Part shown: piece by piece, positions 8,177 through 16,599 of the stretch
Layout of the letters: every line of letters starts with the position of its first letter
Numbering within the stretch: the stretch's first letter is position 1
From: Thermocrispum agreste DSM 44070
GTDB lineage: Bacteria > Actinomycetota > Actinomycetes > Mycobacteriales > Pseudonocardiaceae
Reading direction: 5' to 3'
Assembly (NCBI RefSeq): GCF_000427905.1
Contig: NZ_ATYX01000006.1
Coordinates: 124,001-188,000, forward strand
DNA length: 64,000 nucleotides
Position numbers and translations under genes: made by a program
Notes under the pieces: model-generated
Seen by the model: the letters and a program-made list of their open reading frames with translations, nothing else
Database searches by the model: none
Told to the model about the DNA's origin: nothing

Positions 8177-8315
8177 CCCCCGGTGCGCGGCCGTCGAGCA
8201 GGACCACGTACGCTATACAGCGGCCCGCAGGTAGTGCGGGTTGCCTGCGATGACGGCCGCGCCCGGCGCGGTTGAGCATGCAAGTCCCAGTCACCATCGA
8301 GCAGCAGGAGCATCC
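8177..8315 (+). promoter_or_regulatory. rplU-rpmA promoter/leader region
   Basis: 139 bp between rne and rplU. A -10-like hexamer (CTATAC, about 8210-8215) is followed by a small hairpin, CCCGCA and TGCGGG around a five-base loop (8224-8240). The GTG of rplU at 8316 has GCAGGAG eight bases upstream. A leader that senses L21 is known in some bacteria, but this sequence does not clearly match it; autoregulation is only a possibility. Confidence 0.4.
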
Positions 8316-8630
8316 GTGTCGGCGTACGCGATCGTCAAGACCGGCGGCAAGCAGTACAAGGTCGCCGTGGGTGACGTGGTCGAGGTTGAGAAGCTCGAGG
8401 GCGAGCCGGGCGACGAGTTGAGCTTTCCCGCGGTGCTCTACGTCGACGGAGACAAGGTCACCACGGATGCCGACAAGCTCGCCAAGATCGCCGTCACCGG
8501 CAAGGTGATCGAGCAGATCAAGGGCCCCAAGATCCGCATCCACAAGTTCAAGAACAAGACCCGGTACCACAAGCGGCAGGGTCACCGCCAGCGGCTGACC
8601 CGGGTGCAGGTCACCGGCATCAAGGCGTAA
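8316..8630 (+). CDS. rplU: 50S ribosomal protein L21
   Basis: A 104-residue large-subunit protein that binds 23S rRNA near L20. The N-terminus [14 protein letters not shown] is the family signature, and the basic [14 protein letters not shown] stretch lies near the C-terminus. The GTG at 8316 is chosen because the protein then starts at the conserved AYAIV; upstream extension adds unrelated residues. It is followed by rpmA after 14 bases, the near-universal L21-L27 pair. Confidence 0.97.
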   Translation: MSAYAIVKTGGKQYKVAVGDVVEVEKLEGEPGDELSFPAVLYVDGDKVTTDADKLAKIAVTGKVIEQIKGPKIRIHKFKNKTRYHKRQGHRQRLTRVQVTGIKA

Positions 8631-8644
8631 GGAGTTCACCAGGC

Positions 8645-8902
8645 ATGGCACACAAGAAGGGCGCATCCAGCTCCCGCAACGGTCGTGACTCCATCGCCAA
8701 GCGCCTTGGGGTCAAGCGTTTCGGTGGCCAGTTCGTCAACGCCGGCGAGATCCTTGTCCGGCAGCGCGGGACCAAGTTCCACCCCGGCCTCAATGTGGGC
8801 CGTGGCGGCGACGACACGCTGTTCGCGCTGGTCGCCGGGTCCGTGCAGTTCGGCGAGAAGCGCGGCCGCAAGACGGTCAGTGTCATCCCGGCGGAGAGCT
8901 GA
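8645..8902 (+). CDS. rpmA: 50S ribosomal protein L27
   Basis: An 85-residue ribosomal protein whose N-terminal tail reaches the peptidyl-transferase centre. It starts [15 protein letters not shown] and contains the LGVKRFGGQ and [11 protein letters not shown] motifs. The short N-terminus begins directly with AHKKG, so no Firmicutes-type propeptide is present. A strong ribosome site (AAGGAG) precedes the ATG. A large terminator-like hairpin follows at 8925, before obg. Confidence 0.97.
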   Translation: MAHKKGASSSRNGRDSIAKRLGVKRFGGQFVNAGEILVRQRGTKFHPGLNVGRGGDDTLFALVAGSVQFGEKRGRKTVSVIPAES

Positions 8903-8924
8903 CCGCTCACCGCAAGCCACCGAC

Positions 8925-8966
8925 AAGGGGGCGGGAACCGGATCAGCTTCCGGAGCCCGCCCCCTT
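8925..8966 (+). terminator. Terminator hairpin after rpmA
   Basis: AAGGGGGCGGG (8925-8935) pairs perfectly with CCCGCCCCCTT (8956-8966), an 11-pair stem. A second inner CCGG/CCGG pairing sits in the 20-base loop. It ends with TTTC. It separates rplU-rpmA from obg-proB and may be a full terminator or an attenuator, since obg starts only 27 bases later. Confidence 0.8.
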
Positions 8967-8992
8967 TCGACGTTCGACAACTGGAGTGTGCG

Positions 8993-10498
8993 ATGTCCCG
9001 ATTCGTCGACCGCGCGGTGATTCACGTCGCCGCTGGCAACGGCGGGAACGGCTGCGCGTCGATCCATCGGGAGAAGTTCAAGCCGCTGGGCGGCCCGGAC
9101 GGCGGCAACGGCGGCCACGGCGGTGACGTGGTGCTGGTGGTCGATCCCGGCGTGCACACGCTGCTGGATTTCCACTTCCGGCCGCACGCCAAGGCGGGAA
9201 ACGGCAAGCCGGGGCAGGGTTCCCACAAGGCCGGGGCGGCCGGGGAGACCCTCGAGCTGAAGGTCCCGGACGGCACGGTCGTGCTGACCGAGGACGGTGA
9301 GGTGTTGGCGGACCTGGTCGGAGCGGGCACCAGGTTCGTGGCGGCGCGCGGCGGCCGAGGCGGCCTGGGCAACGCCGCGCTGGCCTCCCGGGCCCGCAAG
9401 GCCCCCGGGTTCGCGTTGCTCGGTGAGCCGGGCGAAGCGCGCACGCTGGTGTTGGAGCTGCGCTCGGTGGCCGACGTCGGGCTGGTGGGTTTCCCGTCGG
9501 CGGGCAAGTCCTCGCTGATCGCGGCCATGTCCGCGGCCCGGCCGAAGATCGCCGACTACCCGTTCACCACGCTGACGCCGAACCTCGGCGTGGTCACCGC
9601 AGGCGACACCGATTTCACCATGGCCGACGTGCCGGGGCTGATTCCCGGCGCGAGCCAGGGCAAGGGACTGGGCCTGGACTTCCTGCGGCACATCGAGCGG
9701 TGCGCGGTGCTGGTGCACGTGGTGGACTGCGCCACGCTGGAGCCCGGCCGGGATCCGCTGTCCGACATCGACGCGCTGGAGGAGGAACTGGCCCGGTACA
9801 CCCCCCGGCTGGGCGGTGATCTGGCCGAGCGGCCGCGGGTGGTGGCGCTGAACAAGATCGACGTGCCGGACGCCGCGGAGCTGGCCGAGCTGGTTCGGCC
9901 GGACATCGAGGCGCGGGGCTGGCCGGTGTTCGAGGTGTCCGCGGCGAGCCGCAAGGGCCTGCGCGAGCTGAGTTTCGCGCTCGCCAGGGTGGTCGAGGAA
10001 CACCGCGCCAAGGCGCCTGCGCCGCAGCCGAAGCGCATCGTGCTGCGACCCAAGCCGGTGGACGACAGCGGCTTCACGGTCAGCCGGGACCCGGAGAACC
10101 CGGACGCTTTCGTCGTGCGCGGCGAGAAGCCCGAGCGCTGGGTGCGGCAGACCGACTTCACCAACGACGAGGCGATCGGGTACCTGGCCGACCGGCTTGC
10201 CCGGCTCGGGGTGGAGGAGGAGCTGGCCAAGGCGGGTGCCGTCCCCGGTAGCACGGTGACCATCGGCTCGATGACATTCGACTGGGAACCGTCCACTCCC
10301 GCCGGTGCCGTCACCCACCTCGCCGGCCGCGGCACCGACCCGAGGCTGGACCGTTCCACCCGGGTCAGTGCCGCCGAACGCAAGGAGGCTCGCCGGCTGC
10401 GCCGCCAGGGCACCGGCGACGACGAAGCTTCCGCCGGTGCTGCCGCCGGCGACGCGGACGACGATGACTCCGTTTCCGACGGTGGAGCGAGGACGTGA
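8993..10498 (+). CDS. obg: Obg/CgtA GTPase
   Basis: A 501-residue essential GTPase acting in 50S subunit assembly and stress/stringent signalling. Residues 1-158 form the glycine-rich Obg fold ([28 protein letters not shown]). The G domain carries the P-loop GFPSAGKSS, switch motif [16 protein letters not shown] and NKID. A C-terminal OCT domain follows ([18 protein letters not shown]) and then a roughly 70-residue low-complexity tail. The gene overlaps proB by four bases, so translation is likely coupled. Obg-proB adjacency is conserved in actinobacteria. Confidence 0.97.
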   Translation: MSRFVDRAVIHVAAGNGGNGCASIHREKFKPLGGPDGGNGGHGGDVVLVVDPGVHTLLDFHFRPHAKAGNGKPGQGSHKAGAAGETLELKVPDGTVVLTEDGEVLADLVGAGTRFVAARGGRGGLGNAALASRARKAPGFALLGEPGEARTLVLELRSVADVGLVGFPSAGKSSLIAAMSAARPKIADYPFTTLTPNLGVVTAGDTDFTMADVPGLIPGASQGKGLGLDFLRHIERCAVLVHVVDCATLEPGRDPLSDIDALEEELARYTPRLGGDLAERPRVVALNKIDVPDAAELAELVRPDIEARGWPVFEVSAASRKGLRELSFALARVVEEHRAKAPAPQPKRIVLRPKPVDDSGFTVSRDPENPDAFVVRGEKPERWVRQTDFTNDEAIGYLADRLARLGVEEELAKAGAVPGSTVTIGSMTFDWEPSTPAGAVTHLAGRGTDPRLDRSTRVSAAERKEARRLRRQGTGDDEASAGAAAGDADDDDSVSDGGART

Positions 10499-11610
10499 CG
10501 TCGACATCTCCTCGTGCCGCAGTGGTTTCGGCGCAGACGTTGGTCGTGAAGGTTGGTTCCTCGGCGCTCACCACGGCCGAGGACGGCTTGGACCGCTCCA
10601 GGCTGGACGCCCTGGTCGATGCGGTGGCCGGCCGGATCAAGGCGGGCACGAAGGTGGTCCTGGTGTCGTCCGGGGCCATCGGTGCCGGGATATCCCCGCT
10701 GTCGTTGCCGTCCCGGCCGCGTGACCTGGCCACCCAGCAGGCCGCGGCGAGTGTCGGGCAGCTCGCGCTGGCGCACGCGTATGTCGAGTCGTTCGGCCGC
10801 TACGGGCTGACGGTCGGGCAGGTCCTGCTCACCGCCGACGACGTGGTCCGGCGCGCCCATTACCGCAACGCGCAGCGGACGTTCTCCCGGCTGCTGGCGT
10901 TGGGGGCGGTCCCGGTGGTCAACGAGAACGACACCGTGGCGACCGAGGAAATCCGCTTCGGCGACAACGACCGGCTCGCCGCCCTCGTTGCGCACCTGGT
11001 GCGCGCGGACGCGCTGGTTCTGTTGTCGGACGTGGACGCGCTGTACGACGGCGACCCGCGCAAGGGGGCGACCCGGGCGATCTCGGAGGTGCGCTCCGCG
11101 AAGGATCTGGAAGGCTTGCACGTCGGCATGTCCAGCTCCGGGCTGGGGACCGGAGGGATGAAGTCCAAGGTGGCTGCCGCACTGACCGCGGCTGCCGGTG
11201 GCATCCCGGTACTGCTGGCGGCGGCTGTTTCGGCCGAGCGGGCGCTGACCTCGGCGGACGTGGGTACCGCGTTCGCCGCCCGGAAGTCGCGCTTGCCCGC
11301 TCGCCGGTTCTGGCTCGGCTATGCGGCGGACTCCGCGGGGCGGCTGCATCTCGACGACGGCGCCGTCACCGCGGTAGTCGAGCGCCGTCGCTCGCTGCTG
11401 GCGGCCGGGATCACCGGTGTCGACGGCGGCTTCGTCGCAGGAGACGTGGTGGATCTCGTCGATCCACGGCAACGGGTGATCGCCCGGGGTGTCGTGGCGT
11501 ACGACGCCAGCGAGTTGCCACGCATGATCGGCCGGTCGACGCACGAGCTCCCGGAAGAGCAGCGTCGCGAAGTGGTGCACGCCGACGACTTGGTGCCGCT
11601 TGCGCACTAG
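10495..11610 (+). CDS. proB: Glutamate 5-kinase with C-terminal PUA domain
   Basis: A 371-residue enzyme phosphorylating L-glutamate, the first step of proline synthesis. The N-terminal amino-acid kinase domain shows [11 protein letters not shown] and VSSGAIGAG, and [17 protein letters not shown] for substrate binding. A PUA domain occupies about residues 275-360. The GTG start at 10495 overlaps the obg stop (GTGA). proA is not adjacent: the next gene is nadD after a 109 bp gap, so the second proline enzyme must be encoded elsewhere. Feedback inhibition by proline is expected for the family. Confidence 0.96.
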   Translation: MTSTSPRAAVVSAQTLVVKVGSSALTTAEDGLDRSRLDALVDAVAGRIKAGTKVVLVSSGAIGAGISPLSLPSRPRDLATQQAAASVGQLALAHAYVESFGRYGLTVGQVLLTADDVVRRAHYRNAQRTFSRLLALGAVPVVNENDTVATEEIRFGDNDRLAALVAHLVRADALVLLSDVDALYDGDPRKGATRAISEVRSAKDLEGLHVGMSSSGLGTGGMKSKVAAALTAAAGGIPVLLAAAVSAERALTSADVGTAFAARKSRLPARRFWLGYAADSAGRLHLDDGAVTAVVERRRSLLAAGITGVDGGFVAGDVVDLVDPRQRVIARGVVAYDASELPRMIGRSTHELPEEQRREVVHADDLVPLAH

Positions 11611-11719
11611 GTGCGCGCTGGAGTCCGCAGGGCGTCCCGCTCGTTCGCCGTGACGCAGGTTATTCCGCGAAGAACGTCGCCAAAGGGGCAATCGCGGCAC
11701 TGCCGTAAGCTTTTCGGTC

Positions 11720-12319
11720 ATGGCAAAGCCTCGACGGGTCGGGGTGATGGGGGGCACGTTCGACCCGATCCACAACGGTCACCTGGTGTCCGCCAGCGAG
11801 GTCCAGTGGCGGTTCGGCCTGGACGAAGTCCTGTTCGTGCCCACCGGGCAGCCCTGGCAGAAGGCCGGCCGCGACGTCAGTCCGGCCGAGGACCGCTACC
11901 TGATGACGGTCATCGCGACGGCGTCCAATCCGGTGTTCCGGGTCAGCCGGATCGAGATCGACCGTCCCGGCCGCACCTACACGGTCGACACGCTGCGACA
12001 ACTGCGGCGGGAGATGCCGGACACCGAGCTGTTCTTCATCACCGGAGCCGACGCCCTGGAGCAGATCCTCACCTGGCGCAACGCCGACGAGCTGTTCGAC
12101 CTGGCGCATTTCGTCGGCGTCACACGGCCGGGTTACCGGTTGGACGGCCATCACCTGCCGGAAGGCAAGGTGTCACTGGTCGACGTGCCCGCGATGGCGA
12201 TTTCGTCGACGAACTGCCGGGAGCGGGTTCGTACCGGGGAGCCGATCTGGTACCTGACCCCGGACGGCGTCGTCCGCTACATCCACAAGCACCGGCTCTA
12301 CGTGCGTGACGAGCAGTGA
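11720..12319 (+). CDS. nadD: Nicotinate-nucleotide adenylyltransferase
   Basis: A 199-residue enzyme adenylating nicotinate mononucleotide to deamido-NAD, a step essential for NAD synthesis. It has the nucleotidyltransferase motif [12 protein letters not shown] near the N-terminus and [13 protein letters not shown] near the C-terminus, both diagnostic. Length matches the family. It is followed 70 bases later by rsfS, the usual nadD-rsfS pairing across bacteria. Confidence 0.97.
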   Translation: MAKPRRVGVMGGTFDPIHNGHLVSASEVQWRFGLDEVLFVPTGQPWQKAGRDVSPAEDRYLMTVIATASNPVFRVSRIEIDRPGRTYTVDTLRQLRREMPDTELFFITGADALEQILTWRNADELFDLAHFVGVTRPGYRLDGHHLPEGKVSLVDVPAMAISSTNCRERVRTGEPIWYLTPDGVVRYIHKHRLYVRDEQ

Positions 12320-12388
12320 CGACCGACAATGCGTCGGAGCTACCAGGTAGGCTCAAGCAGCTGACAGCGAGGACGGGAGAAACGGCAA

Positions 12389-12772
12389 GTGGCAGCCACG
12401 GCTGAAGCACGCACGATCGCGGAGGCCGCCGCGCACGCGGCCGCGGACAAGAAGGCGTCCGACATCGTGCTGCTCGATGTGTCCGAGCGCCTGGTGATCA
12501 CCGACGTGTTCGTGATCGCCTCGGCGCCCAACGAGCGTCAGGTCGGCGCGATCGTGGACAACATCGAGGAGAAGCTGCTGGCGATCGGGCACAAGCCGGC
12601 CCGCCGCGAAGGTGCGCGGGAGGGCCGCTGGGTGCTGCTGGACTACGTCGACGTGGTGGTGCACGTCCAGCACACCGAAGAACGCTCGTACTACGGCCTG
12701 GACCGGCTGTGGAAGGACTGCCCGGAGCTGGAGGTGCCCGGGCTGGACGAAGCGGACGGGTCGCAGACGTGA
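12389..12772 (+). CDS. rsfS: Ribosomal silencing factor RsfS
   Basis: A 127-residue protein that binds L14 (uL14) and blocks subunit joining under nutrient stress. Family features: ASDIVLLDVSERLVITDVFVI, followed by ERQVGAIVDNIEEKL and the conserved aromatic/acid stretch WVLLDYVDVVVHV. The GTG start at 12389 has GGGAGAAACG upstream. The stop overlaps the GTG of the next gene (GTGA). Confidence 0.95.
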   Translation: MAATAEARTIAEAAAHAAADKKASDIVLLDVSERLVITDVFVIASAPNERQVGAIVDNIEEKLLAIGHKPARREGAREGRWVLLDYVDVVVHVQHTEERSYYGLDRLWKDCPELEVPGLDEADGSQT

Positions 12773-13389
12773 CCCAGCCACCGGGCCGCATCAGACGGCT
12801 GGTGCTGTGGCGGCACGGCGAGACGACGTACAACGCGTCCGGCCGGATGCAGGGCCACATCGACACCGAGCTCACCGCGGTCGGGTGGAATCAGGCGCGG
12901 TTCGCCGTCCCGGCGCTGGCCAGGTTTCAACCGGACCTGGTGGTGGCGTCCGACTTGCGCCGGGCCACCGACACGGCCATGGTGCTGACCGAAGGCATCG
13001 GTGTCCCACTGCGGGTCGACAAGCGCCTGCGTGAGACGCATCTGGGGGAGTGGCAAGGGCTCACCGGCGCCGAGGTGGATGCGGAGTGGCCGGGCGAGCG
13101 GGAGAAGTGGCGCAAGGACGCCACCTGGGCGCCGCCCGGCGGGGAAAGCCGGGTGGAGGTGGCTGAGCGGGCCATGCAGGTGGTGGCCGATCTCGACCGC
13201 GGCCCGCACGAGGTGGTGTTGCTGGCCGCGCACGGCGGCCTGATCGTGGCGTTGACGGCCGCGCTGCTGGAGCTGCCGTTGAGCCACTGGACCCTGCTGG
13301 GCGGCATCGGCAACTGTCACTGGGTGGAGCTGCGGCGGCTGGACGGCCGATGGCGGCTGCACGGCTACAACGTGGGGATGACGGGGTGA
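12769..13389 (+). CDS. gpgP: Histidine phosphatase, probable glucosyl-3-phosphoglycerate phosphatase
   Basis: A 206-residue member of the histidine phosphatase superfamily. The phosphohistidine motif is R15-H16-G17 in WRHGETTYN. The second half carries the other catalytic elements (ETHLGEWQGLTG and AHGGLIVAL). The GTG at 12769 overlaps the rsfS stop; the longer frame upstream is in shadow of rsfS. Its place between rsfS and an OctT-like gene equals Rv2419c (GpgP), which dephosphorylates glucosyl-3-phosphoglycerate in methylglucose lipopolysaccharide synthesis. The enzyme class is certain; the GpgP assignment rests on synteny. Confidence 0.88.
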   Translation: MTQPPGRIRRLVLWRHGETTYNASGRMQGHIDTELTAVGWNQARFAVPALARFQPDLVVASDLRRATDTAMVLTEGIGVPLRVDKRLRETHLGEWQGLTGAEVDAEWPGEREKWRKDATWAPPGGESRVEVAERAMQVVADLDRGPHEVVLLAAHGGLIVALTAALLELPLSHWTLLGGIGNCHWVELRRLDGRWRLHGYNVGMTG

Positions 13390-14150
13390 GCCCACGGCTG
13401 CTGGTGTTCGGCGATTCGCTGAGTTTTCACGGACCCGACGGGCCATTGGCGGCGGACGACCCGCGGTTGTGGCCGAACGTGGCGGCCGCGCGCCTGGGTG
13501 GGGAGGCCGAGCTGGTGGCCAGGGCGGGCTGGACCGCCCGCGACGCCTGGTGGGCGATGATCGAGGACCCGAGGGTGTGGGCCGATCTGCGCCGGGTCGA
13601 CGCGGTGGTGCTGGCGGTGGGCAGCATGGACACGCTTCCGTCCCCGCTGCCGACGTACCTGCGCACCGGCCTGCGCTATCTGCGTCCCGACGGCCTGCGC
13701 CGGATGGTCCGTAAGGCTTATCTGGCGGCGCAACCGCATCTGTCCGTGCTGTTCCGCGGGCGTCCTGCGGCCCTGCCCGTCCGGTTGACCGTGCGATACC
13801 TCGACACTGCGGTCGGGGCGCTGCGCATTTTGCGGCCCGACATGCCGATAGTCGGAATTCTTCCGTCGATTCACCGGGCCGAGTCCTACGGATACGTCCA
13901 CACGGTGCGTGACCCGGCTGCCGCGGCTATCGCTCGTTGGGCGGCGAGGGTGAACGTACCGGTGGTGGACCTGCCCGCTGTCGTGGGCGATCACGTGCTC
14001 AGCGGGCGCGGCAACCCGGACGGCATGCACTGGGGCTGGGAAGGCCACCGTCTGGTGGGCGAGGCGATGGCGGCCACGCTGGCGCCGTTGCTGATCTCGC
14101 GATGTGACGAATCCCCAGCTGAACGTCCCAATGTGAGCGAGCCGGGCTGA
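13386..14150 (+). CDS. octT: SGNH-type acyltransferase, probable diglucosylglycerate octanoyltransferase
   Basis: A 254-residue SGNH/GDSL protein: the nucleophile serine lies in VFGDSLSFHG, and the Asp/His pair in NPDGMHWGWEGH. No signal peptide is visible, so it acts in the cytoplasm. The GTG at 13386 overlaps the gpgP stop by four bases. The equivalent gene in M. tuberculosis, Rv2418c (OctT), octanoylates diglucosylglycerate early in methylglucose lipopolysaccharide synthesis. The coupling to gpgP supports the same role here. A general SGNH hydrolase is the fallback annotation. Confidence 0.8.
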   Translation: MSPRLLVFGDSLSFHGPDGPLAADDPRLWPNVAAARLGGEAELVARAGWTARDAWWAMIEDPRVWADLRRVDAVVLAVGSMDTLPSPLPTYLRTGLRYLRPDGLRRMVRKAYLAAQPHLSVLFRGRPAALPVRLTVRYLDTAVGALRILRPDMPIVGILPSIHRAESYGYVHTVRDPAAAAIARWAARVNVPVVDLPAVVGDHVLSGRGNPDGMHWGWEGHRLVGEAMAATLAPLLISRCDESPAERPNVSEPG

Positions 14151-14164
14151 CTACGCTGGACGCC

Positions 14165-15025
14165 GTGCCCGTCGCCGTCGTCACCGACTCCACGGCCTAC
14201 CTGCCCGAGGGCTTCGCCAAGCGGCACGACATCACCGTCGTGCCGCTCAACGTGCTGGTGGACGGCGAGTGCGCGCGCGACGGAGTCGATTTCGGCGCTG
14301 CCGAGCTGATCGCCGCGCTGACCGCGCACCGCAAGGTGACGACGTCGATGCCCAGCCCGGCCGATCTTGCGGCCACCTACCGGCGGGTGTTGGACGGCGG
14401 CGCCGATGCGGTGGTGTCGATTCACCTGTCCCGGGAGTTGTCGGGGACCTGGGCGGCCGCGGTGACGGCAGCGGACGAGGTGTGCGCCGAGCGGGGGGCG
14501 GGCCGCGTGCGGGTGGTCGACTCGCGGACCACGGTCATGGGACTCGGCTTCGCGGCGCTGCACGCGGCCGAGGCGGCCGCCCGGGGCGCCTCCGCCGCGG
14601 AAGTCGAGGACGTAGCGGTGAGCACCGCGGCGCGTTCCCGGACCGTGTTCGTGGTGTCGACGCTGGAGTATTTGCGCCGGGGCGGCCGGATCTCCTCGGC
14701 GAGCGCTTTGCTCGGTACCGCATTGGCCATGAAGCCGCTGCTGCACATCGAAGACGGGCGGATCCGGCCGCTGGAGAAGGTCCGCACCATGAGCAAGGCG
14801 CTGAGCCGCCTGGTGGAACTCGCGGCGGCGCAAGCCGGTGACGAGCCGGTCGAACTGGCCGTGCAGCACTTGGGGTCGCCGGACCGGGCCGTGCTGTTGG
14901 CCGATCGGTTGTCGGAGGCGATACCGAAGGCAAGCGGGTGTGTGGTGTCCGAACTGGGTGCGGTCATCGGCGCGCACACCGGCCCAGGCGCGCTCGGCAT
15001 CGTCGTGCAGCTGCCGCCTCGGTAG
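14165..15025 (+). CDS. DegV family fatty-acid-binding protein
   Basis: A 286-residue DegV protein. Signatures: AVVTDSTAYLP at the N-terminus, KVTTSMPSPADL for the first lipid-contact region, SIHLSRELSGTW in the middle and RRGGRISSASALLGTAL before the second domain. DegV proteins bind fatty acids, in Firmicutes as FakB subunits feeding FakA kinase; no fakA lies nearby. The order octT-degV-comEA parallels Rv2418c-Rv2417c-Rv2415c. The lipid partner is unknown; a link to octanoyl-sugar chemistry next door is speculative. Confidence 0.93.
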   Translation: MPVAVVTDSTAYLPEGFAKRHDITVVPLNVLVDGECARDGVDFGAAELIAALTAHRKVTTSMPSPADLAATYRRVLDGGADAVVSIHLSRELSGTWAAAVTAADEVCAERGAGRVRVVDSRTTVMGLGFAALHAAEAAARGASAAEVEDVAVSTAARSRTVFVVSTLEYLRRGGRISSASALLGTALAMKPLLHIEDGRIRPLEKVRTMSKALSRLVELAAAQAGDEPVELAVQHLGSPDRAVLLADRLSEAIPKASGCVVSELGAVIGAHTGPGALGIVVQLPPR

Positions 15026-15026
15026 T

Positions 15027-15055
15027 GAGGCAGCGGTGCCTCCCGGCGCCGCTGC
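15027..15055 (+). terminator. Possible terminator after degV
   Basis: Immediately after the degV stop, GAGGCA (15027) can pair with TGCCTC (15042), or alternatively GCAGCGG (15030-15036) with CCGCTGC (15049-15055). Either hairpin is short, without a T-run. The position favours a terminator, but the fold is ambiguous. Confidence 0.4.
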
Positions 15056-15276
15056 TCGCGGACTCTGCCTGCCGAGCAGGTCGTGATCGTCGCACCGCGC
15101 GGACTCGCGCCCTGATCCCGGCCGAAAGGACCGAAACCGACCAGCAGCGACCCACGCGGACCGAGCGAGGCGTCGCGACTGACGGTCACACCGATCTCGG
15201 CCGAAACAACCACGTCCGACCGCATCGACCCACACAGATCGGACGGATCGGCACGGTCGGCCCGATCTACCGCGAT

Positions 15277-15425
15277 GGATGCCGGGGATTCTGGATCTAC
15301 CGCGATGGGTGCCGGGGTTCTGGTCGTGTCGGTGGGTGCCGAGGATTCCGGTTGTGTCGGCGGGTGCCGGGGATTCCGGTTGTGTCGGCGGGTGCCGAGG
15401 ACTCCGGCCGTTCCGGCGGGCACCG
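15277..15425. repeat. Minisatellite of 27-30 bp units (about 5.5 copies)
   Basis: Units begin GGxTGCCGxGG and run about 28 bp; the core is GGGTGCCGGGGATTCCGG followed by TTGTGTCGGC. Unit lengths read off the sequence are 30, 27, 28, 28 and 28, then a partial copy. Lengths are not multiples of three and no gene crosses the array convincingly. It sits in the roughly 540 bp gap between degV and comEA. Confidence 0.75.
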
Positions 15426-15564
15426 GGCGATCCGGCCTCGGCAGACGCCGCCTCGTCGCAGGGACGTTCGCCACGGCTTGATCGGTTGTCCACAACTGCC
15501 AGTTGTCCACAGCCTGCCCACGACGGCCTCCACCGCAGTGATCAACACCAATACCGTCGACCAC

Positions 15565-16599
15565 ATGTTCGAACGAGGAACTGCAGGCCGGACGGCGCAC
15601 CGGCTGGCCACGGTCGCCGTCCCGGACGGTGCCACCCCACGGAGGGATCAAGGGCGATGTGAGGCTGAGCCATCGGCAGTGTCTGCGCGGTCGTCGGTCA
15701 GACGCAGCAGTGAGCCGCGGAAGGCCGGTGGCTCCGGCACAGGCGTGTCGTCGGCCGAGCCATCGCCGGATGCGCGAGTGAGAAGGACGGGGATTCCTGC
15801 CGAGGCGCAAGAAGAACTGGCCGGGTGCGGGTCTCGATCGTCGACAGAGAAGTCGTACGACGATGGGGAGCTGGCAGAGTATGACGAGCCGATAGCCGAG
15901 GACGAGCATTCCCCGCCGGGTCGTGGATCACGGATCACCTGGTGGAGGCCGGGCAGCGGTAAACACCGCCTCGGCGCTGCCCGAGATGTCGTCCGATCCG
16001 CCGCTTCCGTACCGCTTCGCGTGCTGGTGGCGGCGGCCGTCGTCGTGGCGGTGGTTGGGGTGGCAGTCGTCACCGCATTCGCCAGTCCGGCCCCGGCACC
16101 CGCTGAGGCTCCGCCGTTGCCCGCGGCGCAGCGCAGCGAGCCGCGCCCGCCGGCGGGAGGGGATGCAGACGTCCTGGTCGTCAGCGTCGTCGGTGCAGTT
16201 CGCAAGCCAGGCCTGGTTCGGTTGCAGCCCGGTGCGCGCGTGGATGACGCGTTGCGGGCGGCAGGCGGCGCGAAGCCGAAGGCGGATCTCCGGTCGGTGA
16301 ATCTCGCCCGCAAGGTGGCCGACGGCGAGCAAGTGTTCGTGCCGGAGCAGGGTGGTGGCGGTGCGACAGCTGATGCCGGCACCGTCGGCACCGACGGTGC
16401 CGACGGTGTGAAGGTGAACATCAATACGGCCACGGCGGCGGAACTGGAAACTCTGCCGGGGATCGGCGAGGTCACGGCGGGCAACATCATCGCGTGGCGC
16501 GAACAGCACGGCCCGTTCACATCGGTTGAGCAGCTGCTCGAGGTCGACGGCATCGGGGATCGGCGGCTGTCGCAGCTGCGCGATCGGGTCACGGTGTGA
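15565..16599 (+). CDS. comEA: ComEA-like DNA-binding competence protein
   Basis: A protein of about 344 residues. A roughly 140-residue low-complexity N-terminus precedes a single membrane helix (VLVAAAVVVAVVGVAVVTAFA). Outside the membrane follow a SLBB domain (VVGAVRKPGLVRLQPGARV) and a C-terminal helix-hairpin-helix pair (VNINTATAAELETLPGIG, VDGIGDRRLSQLRD) that binds DNA without sequence specificity. The start is uncertain: 15565 is the first ATG after the repeat-rich intergenic stretch, and later starts are possible. It overlaps comEC by one base (TGATG). In actinobacteria natural competence is rarely shown, so its role in DNA uptake is inferred. Confidence 0.88.
   Translation: MFERGTAGRTAHRLATVAVPDGATPRRDQGRCEAEPSAVSARSSVRRSSEPRKAGGSGTGVSSAEPSPDARVRRTGIPAEAQEELAGCGSRSSTEKSYDDGELAEYDEPIAEDEHSPPGRGSRITWWRPGSGKHRLGAARDVVRSAASVPLRVLVAAAVVVAVVGVAVVTAFASPAPAPAEAPPLPAAQRSEPRPPAGGDADVLVVSVVGAVRKPGLVRLQPGARVDDALRAAGGAKPKADLRSVNLARKVADGEQVFVPEQGGGGATADAGTVGTDGADGVKVNINTATAAELETLPGIGEVTAGNIIAWREQHGPFTSVEQLLEVDGIGDRRLSQLRDRVTV

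Noticed and set aside
8177-8315. L21-type autoregulatory leader
   Set aside because: A small hairpin exists but does not match a known L21 leader consensus that I can recall; kept only as a promoter/leader region.
11611-11719. proA or a tRNA between proB and nadD
   Set aside because: The gap is only 109 bp, with no gene or cloverleaf seen.
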